From positions 310,001 to 374,000 of the forward strand of contig NZ_QMDV01000002.1 of assembly GCF_003284895.1 (NCBI RefSeq): a DNA stretch of 64,000 nucleotides, read 5' to 3'. The stretch's first letter is position 1. Each line of letters begins with the position of its first letter. Below are positions 18,492-27,576 of this stretch, in pieces. The translations under genes and the position numbers were made by a program. Below the pieces are notes generated by a model. The model ran no database searches. It was given only the letters and a program-made list of their open reading frames with translations, and was not told the DNA's origin. This DNA comes from Pontibacter arcticus (lineage in GTDB: Bacteria; Bacteroidota; Bacteroidia; Cytophagales; Hymenobacteraceae).

Positions 18492-19532
18492 ATGAAAGAA
18501 CACAAACCAAAGATTATTGTTGTAGGAACATCAGCGGGAGGGATGCAGGCTTTACTTAAGTTATTTGCTCCATTACCCCAAAACCTGCCTGCTTCCATTT
18601 TTATAGTGCAGCACATCAGTTTAGATTCATCTGCTCCATTTCTGGTAGATCGCCTGAACAAACACACAAAGCTTACCTGCAAAGTGGCTGTGCATGAAGA
18701 AGAGTTCGAGCCGGGCACCGTTTACTTTGCACCTCCAGATAAGCATCTGTTGCTAAACGGTACCAGGATGCTGGTTGTAAAAGGGCCACGAGAGAACCAG
18801 TTCAGGCCTGCTATCGATCCTTTATTCCGTTCTGCGGCGGCACACCACGGGGCCAATGTAATGGGCATTATTTTAACGGGCTTTATGAGTGATGGCGTAA
18901 TTGGGATGGAATGTGTGAAGAGGTGTGGCGGCCTGACCATAGTACAGCACCCCGACGATGCCGAGTTTCCTGTATTGCCTGAAAATGTGATCCGGCAGGT
19001 AGAACTGGACTATGTAGTGCCCGTAAGCGAAATGGGAATAATAGTGGAAGAATTGGCAAGCCAGCCTTTACAGGAATCGTTAACAGTGCCGGCAGATATA
19101 CGGCAGGAGGCTTTAATTGCAGAACGAGTTATGAGCAGCGCAACACAAACCAGCATAGAAGATTTAGATAAAGCAGGAAGCCGCACAGCCTACAGTTGCC
19201 CTGATTGTGGGGGCGGTTTGTGGGAGCTATCCCAGGAAGGTACTATTGTGCGGTACAGATGCCACTCCGGCCACGCTTATTCCCAGGAATCCCTGTTAAC
19301 GGGTATGTCTAATTCGTTGGAAGAAACGCTTTGGGTTGCCTTAAGAACCCTGGAAGAGCGACGGAATATTTTACAGAAAATGAGCCAGAATGAATTTCTG
19401 AAAAATAACCAACGATGGAGTGCGATGCAGGACGAACGCATTGATGAAATGAAGGTGCACATTGAGCGCTTACGGCAACTGCTTTCCAGGTCTGCTGAAG
19501 AAGATGAAGAACATCTGACTGAGCTGGGCTAA
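18492..19532 (+). CDS. Stand-alone CheB-type methylesterase with C-terminal zinc-ribbon-like domain
   Basis: A 346-residue protein. The CheB domain has Ser14 (GTSAGG), His41 and Asp134 (GFMSDG) but no receiver domain. The C-terminal part has CPDC (236-239) and RCHSGH (Cys257, His261), a probable zinc-binding pair seen in this CheB subfamily, followed by a helical SLEETLWVALRTLEERR segment. No MCP, CheA or CheW genes lie nearby, so it probably acts in a non-chemotaxis pathway with the divergent CheB-CheR kinase. It shares a 200-bp promoter region with that kinase. Confidence 0.9.
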   Translation: MKEHKPKIIVVGTSAGGMQALLKLFAPLPQNLPASIFIVQHISLDSSAPFLVDRLNKHTKLTCKVAVHEEEFEPGTVYFAPPDKHLLLNGTRMLVVKGPRENQFRPAIDPLFRSAAAHHGANVMGIILTGFMSDGVIGMECVKRCGGLTIVQHPDDAEFPVLPENVIRQVELDYVVPVSEMGIIVEELASQPLQESLTVPADIRQEALIAERVMSSATQTSIEDLDKAGSRTAYSCPDCGGGLWELSQEGTIVRYRCHSGHAYSQESLLTGMSNSLEETLWVALRTLEERRNILQKMSQNEFLKNNQRWSAMQDERIDEMKVHIERLRQLLSRSAEEDEEHLTELG

Positions 19533-19760
19533 ATAGTATAAAAGTAAAAATGACAAACTATATAAGTTGCCAGGTACTACGTATTTTTTTCAGGGAAGAA
19601 GTAGTAATACGTGTTTAATGCGTAAAACCCTCAAATCTGCGTTTTATGTGGGTATTTATAAACCGTAGGTTGGTTGAGAAGTATAGCTGTGCGTATATCA
19701 TAAAGCATTGCATCAGGCGAAGTATAATTTTGGCAGAAGGGAAATATATAAAATATTTTC

Positions 19761-20177
19761 ATGCCGGAATCTGAAGCTGTTCATGCAAATGGAATTTATT
19801 CCAAAACGCCATATAACGGTAATTATAGCTACATCATGGATACCTGCCGCACCCAGCTTTTAAAGGAGTTGCACCAATTGTCTCTAGCATTTTGTGATAA
19901 CAACACACTTTTGCTTAAAAAAACTGAGGGCGTGTTACACTGCCAGTTTTTGTATCATGGGCTTGCAAATACAACCGTCACGGTTAAATCAAGTGTGCTG
20001 GCTCAGGCACTCTGGCATATCAGCAGCCTTGGTATTATTGAAGGTGCCGACTATCTTGTTGTTAAAAACGGATTCAGTAAATTTTGCCTGCATGTTAAAA
20101 CGCTGCAGCTTTACGCAGAACTTAGCTCTCATCATCCTGCTCTTACACTTGCACCACAAAACCTGCTGGTAGCATAA
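19761..20177 (+). CDS. Hypothetical soluble protein
   Basis: A 138-residue protein with no signal peptide, membrane span or motif that I recognise. The alternating pattern in the middle (GVLHCQFLYHGL, NTTVTVKSSVLAQAL) suggests a mixed alpha/beta fold. A second in-frame ATG (MDTCRTQL, about residue 26) is a possible alternative start. It is convergent with kaiB and downstream of the stand-alone CheB gene with a separate leader. It may be lineage-specific. Confidence 0.5.
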   Translation: MPESEAVHANGIYSKTPYNGNYSYIMDTCRTQLLKELHQLSLAFCDNNTLLLKKTEGVLHCQFLYHGLANTTVTVKSSVLAQALWHISSLGIIEGADYLVVKNGFSKFCLHVKTLQLYAELSSHHPALTLAPQNLLVA

Positions 20178-20215
20178 GGATTTATACTTAACTAGTTAGA
20201 TTTGGCCAGCGAAAG

Positions 20216-20260
20216 TAAAAAGGTTGCCTCCATCAGGAAACAACCTTCTCATATTTTTTA
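20216..20260. terminator. Weak hairpin between convergent genes
   Basis: AAGGTTG (20220-20226) pairs with CAACCTT (20241-20247), with A-rich sequence to the left and a T-rich stretch to the right. It is short for a terminator but in the right place, between the hypothetical gene and kaiB. Confidence 0.4.
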
Positions 20261-20278
20261 AATTACGCACGCTTATTT

Positions 20279-20560
20279 TTACTTGTGCATACTAGAGATA
20301 CCCAGACCTGCCAACACACGGCTTCTTACATTTAAAGCACCTATAATACGGTTAACAGGGGTAGGCATCATTCTGATCAAGGTAGGAATAGCTATAATTC
20401 CAGCTTCTTCGGCTTTTTCCGGATATTCTTGTATATCAATGATTTCCAGGTCATAATTGTCATTTAAATTTTCTTTACAGATCTTAAGTAGGGTGTCCAC
20501 GGCCTCAACAGAATTGGGGGTGTGTCCGTTTATAAAGAGCTGAAATACATGCATGCTCAT
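20279..20560 (-). CDS. kaiB: KaiB-like circadian-clock-type protein
   Basis: A 93-residue thioredoxin-fold protein that matches cyanobacterial KaiB motif for motif: GHTPNS (family GNTPNS), a central IPTL, the PVNRIIG block (family PVRRIIG) and VLAGLGI. In cyanobacteria the fold-switched form of KaiB binds the KaiC CI ring and sequesters KaiA. The length is slightly shorter than the cyanobacterial protein because the acidic C-terminal tail is absent. It lies 63 bp downstream of kaiC on the same strand, so the two are probably co-transcribed. No kaiA is present. A second ATG two codons in is also a possible start. Confidence 0.93.
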   Translation of the reverse strand: MSMHVFQLFINGHTPNSVEAVDTLLKICKENLNDNYDLEIIDIQEYPEKAEEAGIIAIPTLIRMMPTPVNRIIGALNVRSRVLAGLGISSMHK

Positions 20561-20623
20561 TTTTTGTTTTGGCTAATAGTGCCGGCACCTGCCGGAAAGT
20601 TTAAGGATGAGCTAAAAGGAATA

Positions 20624-22087
20624 TTATTCAAGTTTAATGAGCATCGGGTTGCCTGTCAGGATGCCGCTGATACCTTCAAATTGGTTGCCGATTTCGGCGC
20701 CGCTATCTGTAATACAAAATTTACGGATCGAGGTATCGTGTTTGGAGCCGCGCATTTTAAGTACGGCTATACTTCGCTGCATTTCCCCGGACATTTCTAC
20801 ATAACGCAGCAAAATGATGGTATCCGTGATGGGAGAGATGTTGCCTTCCGTATCCGAAGTTCCGCCTGCCAACAACGGCGTATTTGAAGTAAACATGCCT
20901 GTAATCTGCTGGTGTTTTAAGTAGGCGGTAAAGGCAATAATAAACTCCCGGAAACCTTTATCAGACGATGTGCGCGATAAAGCAGAAAGGCTGTCGATGG
21001 CAATTCTGTCCGGCTTAAAGGTTTTGACAATGTCTTGTATATTGATAAAATGATCTTCTAAAGAGGAAACTTCCGGGTACACGCAAATAACCTTCAGCAG
21101 TCCTTCATCTTCCAGTTGCTTGAAATCGATGCCCCAGCCGGCTGCGTTGCGGAATAATTGCTCGCTGCTTTCCTCGAAGGCCATAAGCAGGCAGCGTTCA
21201 TTATTCTCGCGGATACCGTTTACAAAGTTGGCAACCATCAGCGTTTTACCAGCGCCTATGGCTCCTGATACCAAGTTAATAGAACCTTTAAAGAAACCGC
21301 CATTTATCATCTTATTAAGTGCAGCAATGCCGGAAGTTACACGCTCATCAGATGATGTATGCTTCAGGTTCATGGCTGACAATGGGATGATAACGATAGC
21401 TTTTTCCACGTTGATTGAGAATGGGTTTTCGCCTTTCTCGTGGTTGCTTCCTCTGAACTTTAATATCTCGATGGTTCTGCGGCGCTTTTCGTTATGCAGC
21501 ACATTCCGAAGTAAAACCACGTTGTCGGTTAAAAATTCTTCTACCCCAAAACGTGTTATTTTGCCATACTCTTCCAGTCTTTCGGCCGTGATAATAGAAG
21601 TGGCGCCTAATCGCGACAAAGTTAAGGCAACCTGGATCAGTTCGCGGCGGATAGTGTGTATCTCTTCATGAAACTGCGTAAAGATGCTGCCGATCGAGTC
21701 GATCACAACCCGCTGCGCATTGCATCGTTTCACGGCTCTCTCCAGTCGTATCCTGAAAGCGCTCAGATCAAAATCGCCTACTGCTATAATAATTTCTTCT
21801 TTGGGAGCTGCATCCAAGAATATCCATTTCCCTTCTTTTTCCCAGGTATCGATATCCCAGTTAAAGCTTTTCAGGTTTTTACGGATATCATCTACCTGTT
21901 CTTCAAATGTTACAAAAACACCTGCCTGCCCGAACAGTTCTATGCCCATTGCCAGAAACTGTGCTGCAAATAAAGTTTTAGCGCTACCAGAGCTACCAGC
22001 CACCAGCGTGGTTCGGCCTAAAGGTAATCCGCCATGCGAGATATGATCGAATGATGTATTTCCGGTTTCTAGTTTTTGAATGGTCAT
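20624..22087 (-). CDS. kaiC: KaiC-like double RecA-domain ATPase
   Basis: A 487-residue protein with two KaiC/RecA domains. The first has a Walker A variant GSSGSAKT and the catalytic pair FEE; the second has GAIGAGKT and FEESSEQL, followed by IAIDSLSAL. In cyanobacterial KaiC the CII loop carries Thr426, Ser431 and Thr432. The aligned loop here keeps Thr413 and Ser418, but the residue matching Thr432 is Pro419 (ISPITD versus ISTITD; codon 20831-20833). The protein also stops about 20 residues after the KMRGSKHD region's end helix and so lacks the C-terminal tail that binds KaiA. It is transcribed with kaiB. ATP hydrolysis is likely, but a full two-site phosphorylation cycle is not. Confidence 0.93.
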   Translation of the reverse strand: MTIQKLETGNTSFDHISHGGLPLGRTTLVAGSSGSAKTLFAAQFLAMGIELFGQAGVFVTFEEQVDDIRKNLKSFNWDIDTWEKEGKWIFLDAAPKEEIIIAVGDFDLSAFRIRLERAVKRCNAQRVVIDSIGSIFTQFHEEIHTIRRELIQVALTLSRLGATSIITAERLEEYGKITRFGVEEFLTDNVVLLRNVLHNEKRRRTIEILKFRGSNHEKGENPFSINVEKAIVIIPLSAMNLKHTSSDERVTSGIAALNKMINGGFFKGSINLVSGAIGAGKTLMVANFVNGIRENNERCLLMAFEESSEQLFRNAAGWGIDFKQLEDEGLLKVICVYPEVSSLEDHFINIQDIVKTFKPDRIAIDSLSALSRTSSDKGFREFIIAFTAYLKHQQITGMFTSNTPLLAGGTSDTEGNISPITDTIILLRYVEMSGEMQRSIAVLKMRGSKHDTSIRKFCITDSGAEIGNQFEGISGILTGNPMLIKLE

Positions 22088-22380
22088 AGGTATTGGTAAG
22101 CTGTTTTTTTAAGGAAAGATAGTGGACCGGGAGTTCATGTCGGGTTGTTATTAAGCCAGGCGTTACGAGTCGATATAAAACTTCCGGTTCAAACCTGGCC
22201 TGACCGTTATTCGCTATAATTGCTACCCTTGCAGGAAATAGAAATGTATAGAATTTCAGAAGTTGAATATAAAGTATACGTCTGCGTTAAACGCTCATTG
22301 TAATGGGCTTAAAGAACGCACAAAGGTGGTAAGTATAAAGTAGGGAATCTTTATAGACTTAATCAGGTATGTTGCAAATG

Positions 22381-22947
22381 TTACAGGTTTTCGAGCACGC
22401 CTTCGTGTTTCTCTTTTAAGTGCCTGTAAAAAGACGGCGATATACCTGTTACCTTTTTAAACTGACTGGATAAATGCGAAACACTACTATAGTGAAGCTG
22501 ATCGGCAATAGCGGTCAGCGAAAGTTCATCGTAAAATAAGAGCTCTTTGGCTTTCTCTATTTTATGAATGATGATGAATTGCTGTATGGTGATGCCTTTC
22601 ACTTCTGAAAAAATGCTGGCCAGGTAATTATAATTATAGCCCAGTTTTTCGCTGATGTAAACAGAATAATTTACTTTTGGCTGCTCTTCTGAGGAGCGAA
22701 TCAGGTCTGTGATAAGCTTTTTGATTTTTTCGATCAGCTGGCGCTTGCTGTCATCCAGCATTTCGAGGCCGGTCTTGCTGAGGTTCTCTTTTAGCTGCTC
22801 TAACTGTAGATCGGTTATCTCTTTGTGCAGTTCCACTACGCCGAGGTCTACTACCACATACTCTGCCTGCAATCCCAGCCGGATCAGTTCCTGCTGGACA
22901 AGTGCTTTGCAGCGATTACTGACCATGTATTTAATGTATAATTTCAT
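22381..22947 (-). CDS. AraC family transcriptional regulator
   Basis: A 188-residue regulator. The C-terminal half (about 85-180) holds an AraC double helix-turn-helix: LGYNYNYLASIFSEVKGI, IEKAKELL, LSLTAIADQLHYSSVSHLSSQFKK and GISPSFYR. The N-terminal 75 residues form a small alpha/beta region (KYMVSNRCKALVQQEL...) and not a cupin, so a ligand pocket of the usual AraC type is absent. This short type is common in Bacteroidota. It is divergent from nhaA across 512 bp and upstream of kaiC on the same strand with a 293-bp gap. The target genes are unknown. Confidence 0.88.
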   Translation of the reverse strand: MKLYIKYMVSNRCKALVQQELIRLGLQAEYVVVDLGVVELHKEITDLQLEQLKENLSKTGLEMLDDSKRQLIEKIKKLITDLIRSSEEQPKVNYSVYISEKLGYNYNYLASIFSEVKGITIQQFIIIHKIEKAKELLFYDELSLTAIADQLHYSSVSHLSSQFKKVTGISPSFYRHLKEKHEGVLENL

Positions 22948-23459
22948 GTAGCGGAATTAATGTATACTCAGAACCGGAAGAATGAAAGGGCATTGCTGCC
23001 AAAAAAAGAACCGGTAAAAGGCGTGTGCAGAGAATTAAGTTGCTTAAGTAAAATAAGCTGTTGTATAGATAACTGAAAGACTATAGTTGGCTTGGAATGG
23101 TTCAGCTTGTTAAGCAGAGCAATTCCAATAGTTAAAAGGAACCTGCTTAAAAAAACCGGTTTTCTATTTACTCTAATTTACTACTAAAAAATGGTCTTCT
23201 CTGTAAATACAACTAATGTTTATATCATAACAAAGAATCAGGCTGTAATCGTACAGTTATAAAGTTAAATTATACTTTCTCAACCAATTCCGAGCACCTT
23301 AAGAGATGATATTAAAAGCTGAAAACATTTCCCGAAAAGAGTAATTTTATTTCATTTATCCTTTCAGCAGCCGCCTTATCTTTCTTTTTTAAAAGTATAA
23401 ATCGGTTAGTTTATCACATTCCATTCTGTAGACTTTAAATAAATTTTGTAGTTTTAAGC
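22948..23459. other. 512-bp divergent intergenic region
   Basis: An AT-rich gap between the AraC-type regulator and nhaA that must hold both promoters. I see no gene, no strong hairpin and no clear operator. A TATACTT occurs near 23271. Confidence 0.5.
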
Positions 23460-24647
23460 ATGCTACAGAAAATTAACATCGCAACGTTTAAAGATTTCTT
23501 CAGGTCCGGCTCAGCTGGCGGGATTATCTTAATGGCCTGTTTACTTATCTCTTTGCTGATCGCAAACTCTCCTTTAGGCCCCGGATTCGAGAACTTACTG
23601 GCCCAGCAGGTTGGCTACGAATCTGACTTTTTGCAACTCCGCTATTCCGTACTTTTATGGATAAACGACGGTTTGATGGCGATTTTCTTTTTGCTTGTCG
23701 GGCTCGAAATTAAACGTGAGCTGGTAGAAGGGGAGCTGTCTTCGTTTAAACAGGCAGCACTACCGGTTTTCGCTGCAATAGGGGGTATGCTGGTTCCGGC
23801 ACTGGTATATGTCCTCTTTAACCAGGGAACGCCTACAGCAGGCGGCTGGGGTATTCCGATGGCAACAGATATTGCTTTTGCCATTGCCGTAATTTCTTTG
23901 TTAGGGAAAAAAGTACCACTGTCACTTAAAATTTTCCTGACGGCCCTGGCCATTGTAGATGACCTGGGCGCTATACTGGTCATTGCTTTTTTTTACTCAG
24001 CAGAACTGCACCTGAATTACCTGCTTTATGCGGGCGGTGTTTTTGCTTTCCTTATACTTTTAAACCGCTTAGGTGTTAAACAGATCTGGGCGTACCTGAT
24101 ACCGGGTGTTTTTATCTGGTATTTTATACATCACTCGGGTATACACGCTACCATTGCCGGCGTGCTTACAGCCTTAACGTTGCCAACCACACCAGACGAA
24201 AAAGAATCGCCGCTGGAAAAACTGGAGCACATGTTAACCAAACCTGTCAATTTCCTGATCATGCCTATTTTTGCGCTGGCCAACACCAATATAAGATTTG
24301 AAGCCGGTATGGTGGATGGACTTACAAGCAGCCTGGGGTTAGGGATTATTTTCGGCTTACTGTTAGGCAAGCCAATCGGTATCGTTTTCTTTTCGTGGTT
24401 ATCGGTTAAGCTCGGCATCAGCTCCTTGCCCATCGGTACCAGATGGATACAAGTAGTAGGGCTGGGCTTGATTGCAGGTATTGGCTTTACAATGTCTATC
24501 TTTATCTCCTTGCTTTCTTTTGAGGATGCTGCTTTTCAGACGCAGGCTAAGTTTGCCATCCTGGTAGTTTCGCTTGTAGCTGGTTTAGCAGGCTTTGTTT
24601 TCCTGAGAACAGTGGCAAAAGCTAAGCTGCCCGAGAACGAACTTTAA
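23460..24647 (+). CDS. nhaA: Na+/H+ antiporter NhaA
   Basis: A 395-residue inner-membrane antiporter that exports Na+ (or Li+) in exchange for H+. The diagnostic motifs are present: GLEIKREL after the second span, MATDIAFA with Asp137, and LAIVDDLGA with Asp167-Asp168. These correspond to E. coli Asp133, Asp163 and Asp164, which bind the ion. About twelve hydrophobic segments can be traced, and the length is normal. The ATG at 23460 precedes a short cytoplasmic N terminus. It is monocistronic and ended by a hairpin. It suits the halotolerance theme of the window. Confidence 0.96.
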   Translation: MLQKINIATFKDFFRSGSAGGIILMACLLISLLIANSPLGPGFENLLAQQVGYESDFLQLRYSVLLWINDGLMAIFFLLVGLEIKRELVEGELSSFKQAALPVFAAIGGMLVPALVYVLFNQGTPTAGGWGIPMATDIAFAIAVISLLGKKVPLSLKIFLTALAIVDDLGAILVIAFFYSAELHLNYLLYAGGVFAFLILLNRLGVKQIWAYLIPGVFIWYFIHHSGIHATIAGVLTALTLPTTPDEKESPLEKLEHMLTKPVNFLIMPIFALANTNIRFEAGMVDGLTSSLGLGIIFGLLLGKPIGIVFFSWLSVKLGISSLPIGTRWIQVVGLGLIAGIGFTMSIFISLLSFEDAAFQTQAKFAILVVSLVAGLAGFVFLRTVAKAKLPENEL

Positions 24648-24663
24648 AACTTTATACATAATA

Positions 24664-24706
24664 AGAACGCCTGCTTAAAACTTTTTAGGCAGGCGTTTTC
24701 TTTTTT
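24664..24706 (+). terminator. Intrinsic terminator after nhaA
   Basis: AACGCCTGC (24666-24674) pairs with GCAGGCGTT (24689-24697). The stem can extend inward through TTAAAA/TTTTTAG with one wobble pair, and a T-rich tail (TTCTTTTTT) follows. Confidence 0.85.
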
Positions 24707-24995
24707 GGGGTACAGGCAAAGTATGGCTCACCATTAAAAATACCTTAAAGTTGATTGGTAGAAGAGATTTAAACCCTATTTCCTTGAGCGTTTCACTCGT
24801 AAGAAGAGGATACTTGCAATTTCGGTCTGATCAATACTATGCTTTTGAAACCGATGCGTTTTAAAATGATTCCGAAAGGTAGTTTTGCCTTAGATCTCCG
24901 GAACAAATTCTTGTTACGACCATAATATTACAAATCCTGTCGCCTTTCTGAAGATTACAGATTGGTTACAGATTTGGTTTATAGCTTTAGACCCT
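24707..24995. other. Gene-free leader of the OmpR-type two-component operon
   Basis: About 290 bp between the nhaA terminator and the response-regulator ATG (348 bp without a gene in all). There is no gene or clear repeat. It presumably holds the promoter of the regulator-kinase operon. Confidence 0.5.
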
Positions 24996-25673
24996 ATGAA
25001 GATCTTGGTGATAGAAGATGAACCCGATATGCTGGATAACATGGTCCGCTCGCTGGAAGAGGAAAAATATGTGGTTGAAGTAGCAACCACGTTTGAAACT
25101 GCTTCTGAAAAGATACACCTCTACCAGTATGATTGCATCCTGCTGGATATCGGCCTGCCCGATGGCAATGGCTTAACGATTCTGGAAGAGCTTAAGGTTT
25201 TGGATGCGACACAAGGCGTAATCATCGTATCGGCCAGGAACGCGGTGGATGACAGAGTGGCCGGGCTTAACCTGGGGGCTGATGATTACCTGCCCAAACC
25301 TTTCCATATGGCAGAACTGCATGCCCGCGTAAAATCGGTGCTGCGGCGCCGTAAGTTTGCCGGAAATCAGCATATAGAACTGGGTAACCTTAAGATCAAC
25401 CCCGAAGAAAGAAATGTTTTTATTGACGACGAACTGATCACGCTGAACCGCAAAGAGTACGATATACTTTTATACTTTATTTCGAACAAAAACAGGTTAG
25501 TCAGCAAAACAGCCCTCGGCGAACATGTGTGGGGAGACCAGGTAGACGAAGCCGATAGCTTTGATTTTATTTATTCGCAGATCAAAAATTTACGCAAAAA
25601 ACTAAAAGAACACGGCTCCCAACTCGAGATTCAGGCCATTTATGGCATCGGTTATAAACTGGTACAGGCATGA
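24996..25673 (+). CDS. OmpR/PhoB family response regulator
   Basis: A 225-residue DNA-binding regulator. The receiver domain (1-120) has the acidic pair in VIEDEPD, phospho-acceptor Asp51 (LLDIGLPDGNG) and the conserved Lys in LPKPFH. A winged-helix trans_reg_C domain (about 130-222) shows LTRKEYDILLYF-like and YSQIKNLRKKL-like blocks ending in GIGYKL. The stop overlaps the start of the sensor kinase by 4 bp (ATGA), so the two are translationally coupled. Confidence 0.95.
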   Translation: MKILVIEDEPDMLDNMVRSLEEEKYVVEVATTFETASEKIHLYQYDCILLDIGLPDGNGLTILEELKVLDATQGVIIVSARNAVDDRVAGLNLGADDYLPKPFHMAELHARVKSVLRRRKFAGNQHIELGNLKINPEERNVFIDDELITLNRKEYDILLYFISNKNRLVSKTALGEHVWGDQVDEADSFDFIYSQIKNLRKKLKEHGSQLEIQAIYGIGYKLVQA

Positions 25674-26953
25674 AACTGCTAAACCATACCATTTCGTACC
25701 TGGCAGCCATCCTTTTTGTGGTGATAACCGGGTGGGCTGCGCTGCTCTATTATAACCTGCTTGATGAGATCTACGATAGCCTGGATGACGGATTAGGCAA
25801 CTACAAAATGCTGATCATACAACGCCTGGAACAGGACAGCACCTTGCTGGATAGACAGGGCTTTGGTGAACACAATTATGCCATTAAACCAATTAAAGCA
25901 CCGCTGGCACTTGCCCAGAAAGATGTGTATGCCGACACGCTCATGTTCATGGAAAACGAGCAGGAACTGGAACCGGTACGCATGCTCCGGACGACGTTCA
26001 GGGTGGCAGATGATTTTTATGAGTTGCGGGTCATCAATACCATGATCGAAACAGACGATCTGATCGCCGATCTGCTGTATTCTATACTTTGGTTATACCT
26101 AGGTTTGCTGGCCAGCATCCTGGTGCTCAATAATATCCTGCTTAAAAATACCTGGCGTCCGTTTTACCGGCTCGTAGAGCAGCTCAAAAACTTCAGGCTG
26201 GAGCGGCAGGAACCTATCACATACGAGAAAACGGCTGTTGTAGAATTTAAGGCCCTGAACCAGGCCGTAGCACGGCTCATTAAAAACAGCACCGACGCTT
26301 ACCTCAGCCAGAAACAGTTTATCGAGAATGCAGCCCACGAACTACAAACACCACTCGCCATCAGCCTGAACAAACTGGAATTACTGGTAGAAGAAAATAA
26401 CCTGACCGGAGAACAATTACGCTTGTTGTCGGGCGCTATCAATAACCTCGAGCGGATGGCCCGTCTTAACAAATCGTTGCTGTTGCTATCCAAGATCGAA
26501 AACAAACAGTTCAGCGACGAAGAAAAGGTTAATATCAATGCGTTGACCAAACAGCTAACAGAAGATTTTGAAGAGCAGCTTACCTACAAAGAACTGCAGA
26601 TAACCTTGCAGGAAGAAGGACAGTGCGAAGTACGTATGAATCCCGGATTGGCCAACATACTATTAACAAACCTGATCAAGAATGCGCTTATACATAACCG
26701 GCAGGGGGGCTTTGTAAACATAACCATCACACCGGACCAGTTGCTGGTAGCCAATAGCGGAAGCAATAAAACGCTGCATCAGGAGCAAATGTTTTTACGC
26801 TTTAAGCACGAAAGTGCAAACAGAAACTCTACCGGGCTTGGCTTACCTATTGTAAAGGCCATCGCGGATCTGTATGATTTTAAAGTGCGGTATTCGTTCG
26901 AGGAGCAGCACCATTTTACGGTAGTATTCAACCCTGCATCCACAGAAAAATAA
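25670..26953 (+). CDS. Membrane sensor histidine kinase, partner of the OmpR-type regulator
   Basis: A 427-residue kinase. One transmembrane segment lies near 8-28 and a second near 132-155, bracketing a periplasmic sensor region of about 100 residues with no domain I recognise. The HisKA domain has His223 (AAHELQTPL), followed by a HATPase with an N box (TNLIKNALIHN) and a late GLGLPIV motif. The D box is degenerate (VANSGSNK in place of a canonical DNGxG). It overlaps the regulator gene by 4 bp. The PepSY-like gene 99 bp downstream is a frequent companion of such systems in Bacteroidota. Confidence 0.93.
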   Translation: MKLLNHTISYLAAILFVVITGWAALLYYNLLDEIYDSLDDGLGNYKMLIIQRLEQDSTLLDRQGFGEHNYAIKPIKAPLALAQKDVYADTLMFMENEQELEPVRMLRTTFRVADDFYELRVINTMIETDDLIADLLYSILWLYLGLLASILVLNNILLKNTWRPFYRLVEQLKNFRLERQEPITYEKTAVVEFKALNQAVARLIKNSTDAYLSQKQFIENAAHELQTPLAISLNKLELLVEENNLTGEQLRLLSGAINNLERMARLNKSLLLLSKIENKQFSDEEKVNINALTKQLTEDFEEQLTYKELQITLQEEGQCEVRMNPGLANILLTNLIKNALIHNRQGGFVNITITPDQLLVANSGSNKTLHQEQMFLRFKHESANRNSTGLGLPIVKAIADLYDFKVRYSFEEQHHFTVVFNPASTEK

Positions 26954-27052
26954 TTTCAAATTTTGTTGCTGAACCACTTGATTCCCATTTCTTTCCAGAA
27001 TCGGACTATACCTTCGTGTTATAAATTAACTATAACACTAACCTAAAAGCTT

Positions 27053-27502
27053 ATGAAATTATTGGCATTATCAGTAATCGCAGCTTCCACATTTTCATTT
27101 TTAAATTTTGGTGATCAGGATATACCGCAAAACGAAGTTCCATCCGTTGTTCTGAATGCGTTTACCCAGGCTCACCCTAATGCCGCCCAGGTAGAATGGG
27201 AAAAGCAGCATGATATGTTTGAAGCAGAGTTTGAGAAGGATTCTATAGACTATACAGTACAGTTAAACGCTGCAGGAGAGGTATTGCAAACCAAACATGA
27301 TGTAACTGAAACCGAGCTTCCGCAGCAGATCAGAAAGATGATAGCTGAGTCGTATGCAAAGTATAAAATTGATGATGTAGAGCTGGTTGAGAAGAAAGGC
27401 ACCCTGTATTACCAGATAGAACTGGACGGCACACTGCAGGACAAACAACTGGTGCTGGATGCAAACGGTAAAGAACAGAAAACTGTGAGCTACTGGGACT
27501 AA
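27053..27502 (+). CDS. Exported PepSY-like domain protein
   Basis: A 149-residue secreted or periplasmic protein with a short hydrophobic N terminus (about 1-18). Two PepSY-like (DUF2874-type) repeats are visible: AFTQAHPNAAQVEWEK...YEAEFEKD-like strands with LNAAGEVLQTK, and a second set with YYQIELDG...LVLDANGK. Proteins of this type lie beside OmpR-type two-component systems in Bacteroidota and are often strongly regulated by them; here the kinase gene ends 99 bp upstream. The molecular role is unknown. Confidence 0.85.
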   Translation: MKLLALSVIAASTFSFLNFGDQDIPQNEVPSVVLNAFTQAHPNAAQVEWEKQHDMFEAEFEKDSIDYTVQLNAAGEVLQTKHDVTETELPQQIRKMIAESYAKYKIDDVELVEKKGTLYYQIELDGTLQDKQLVLDANGKEQKTVSYWD

Positions 27503-27576
27503 CTTTCTTGTCTGAAAAACGAATATAGCTTACCACTGCAAAAACAACCGAAACAAAACCTGAAATAAATAAAGCT

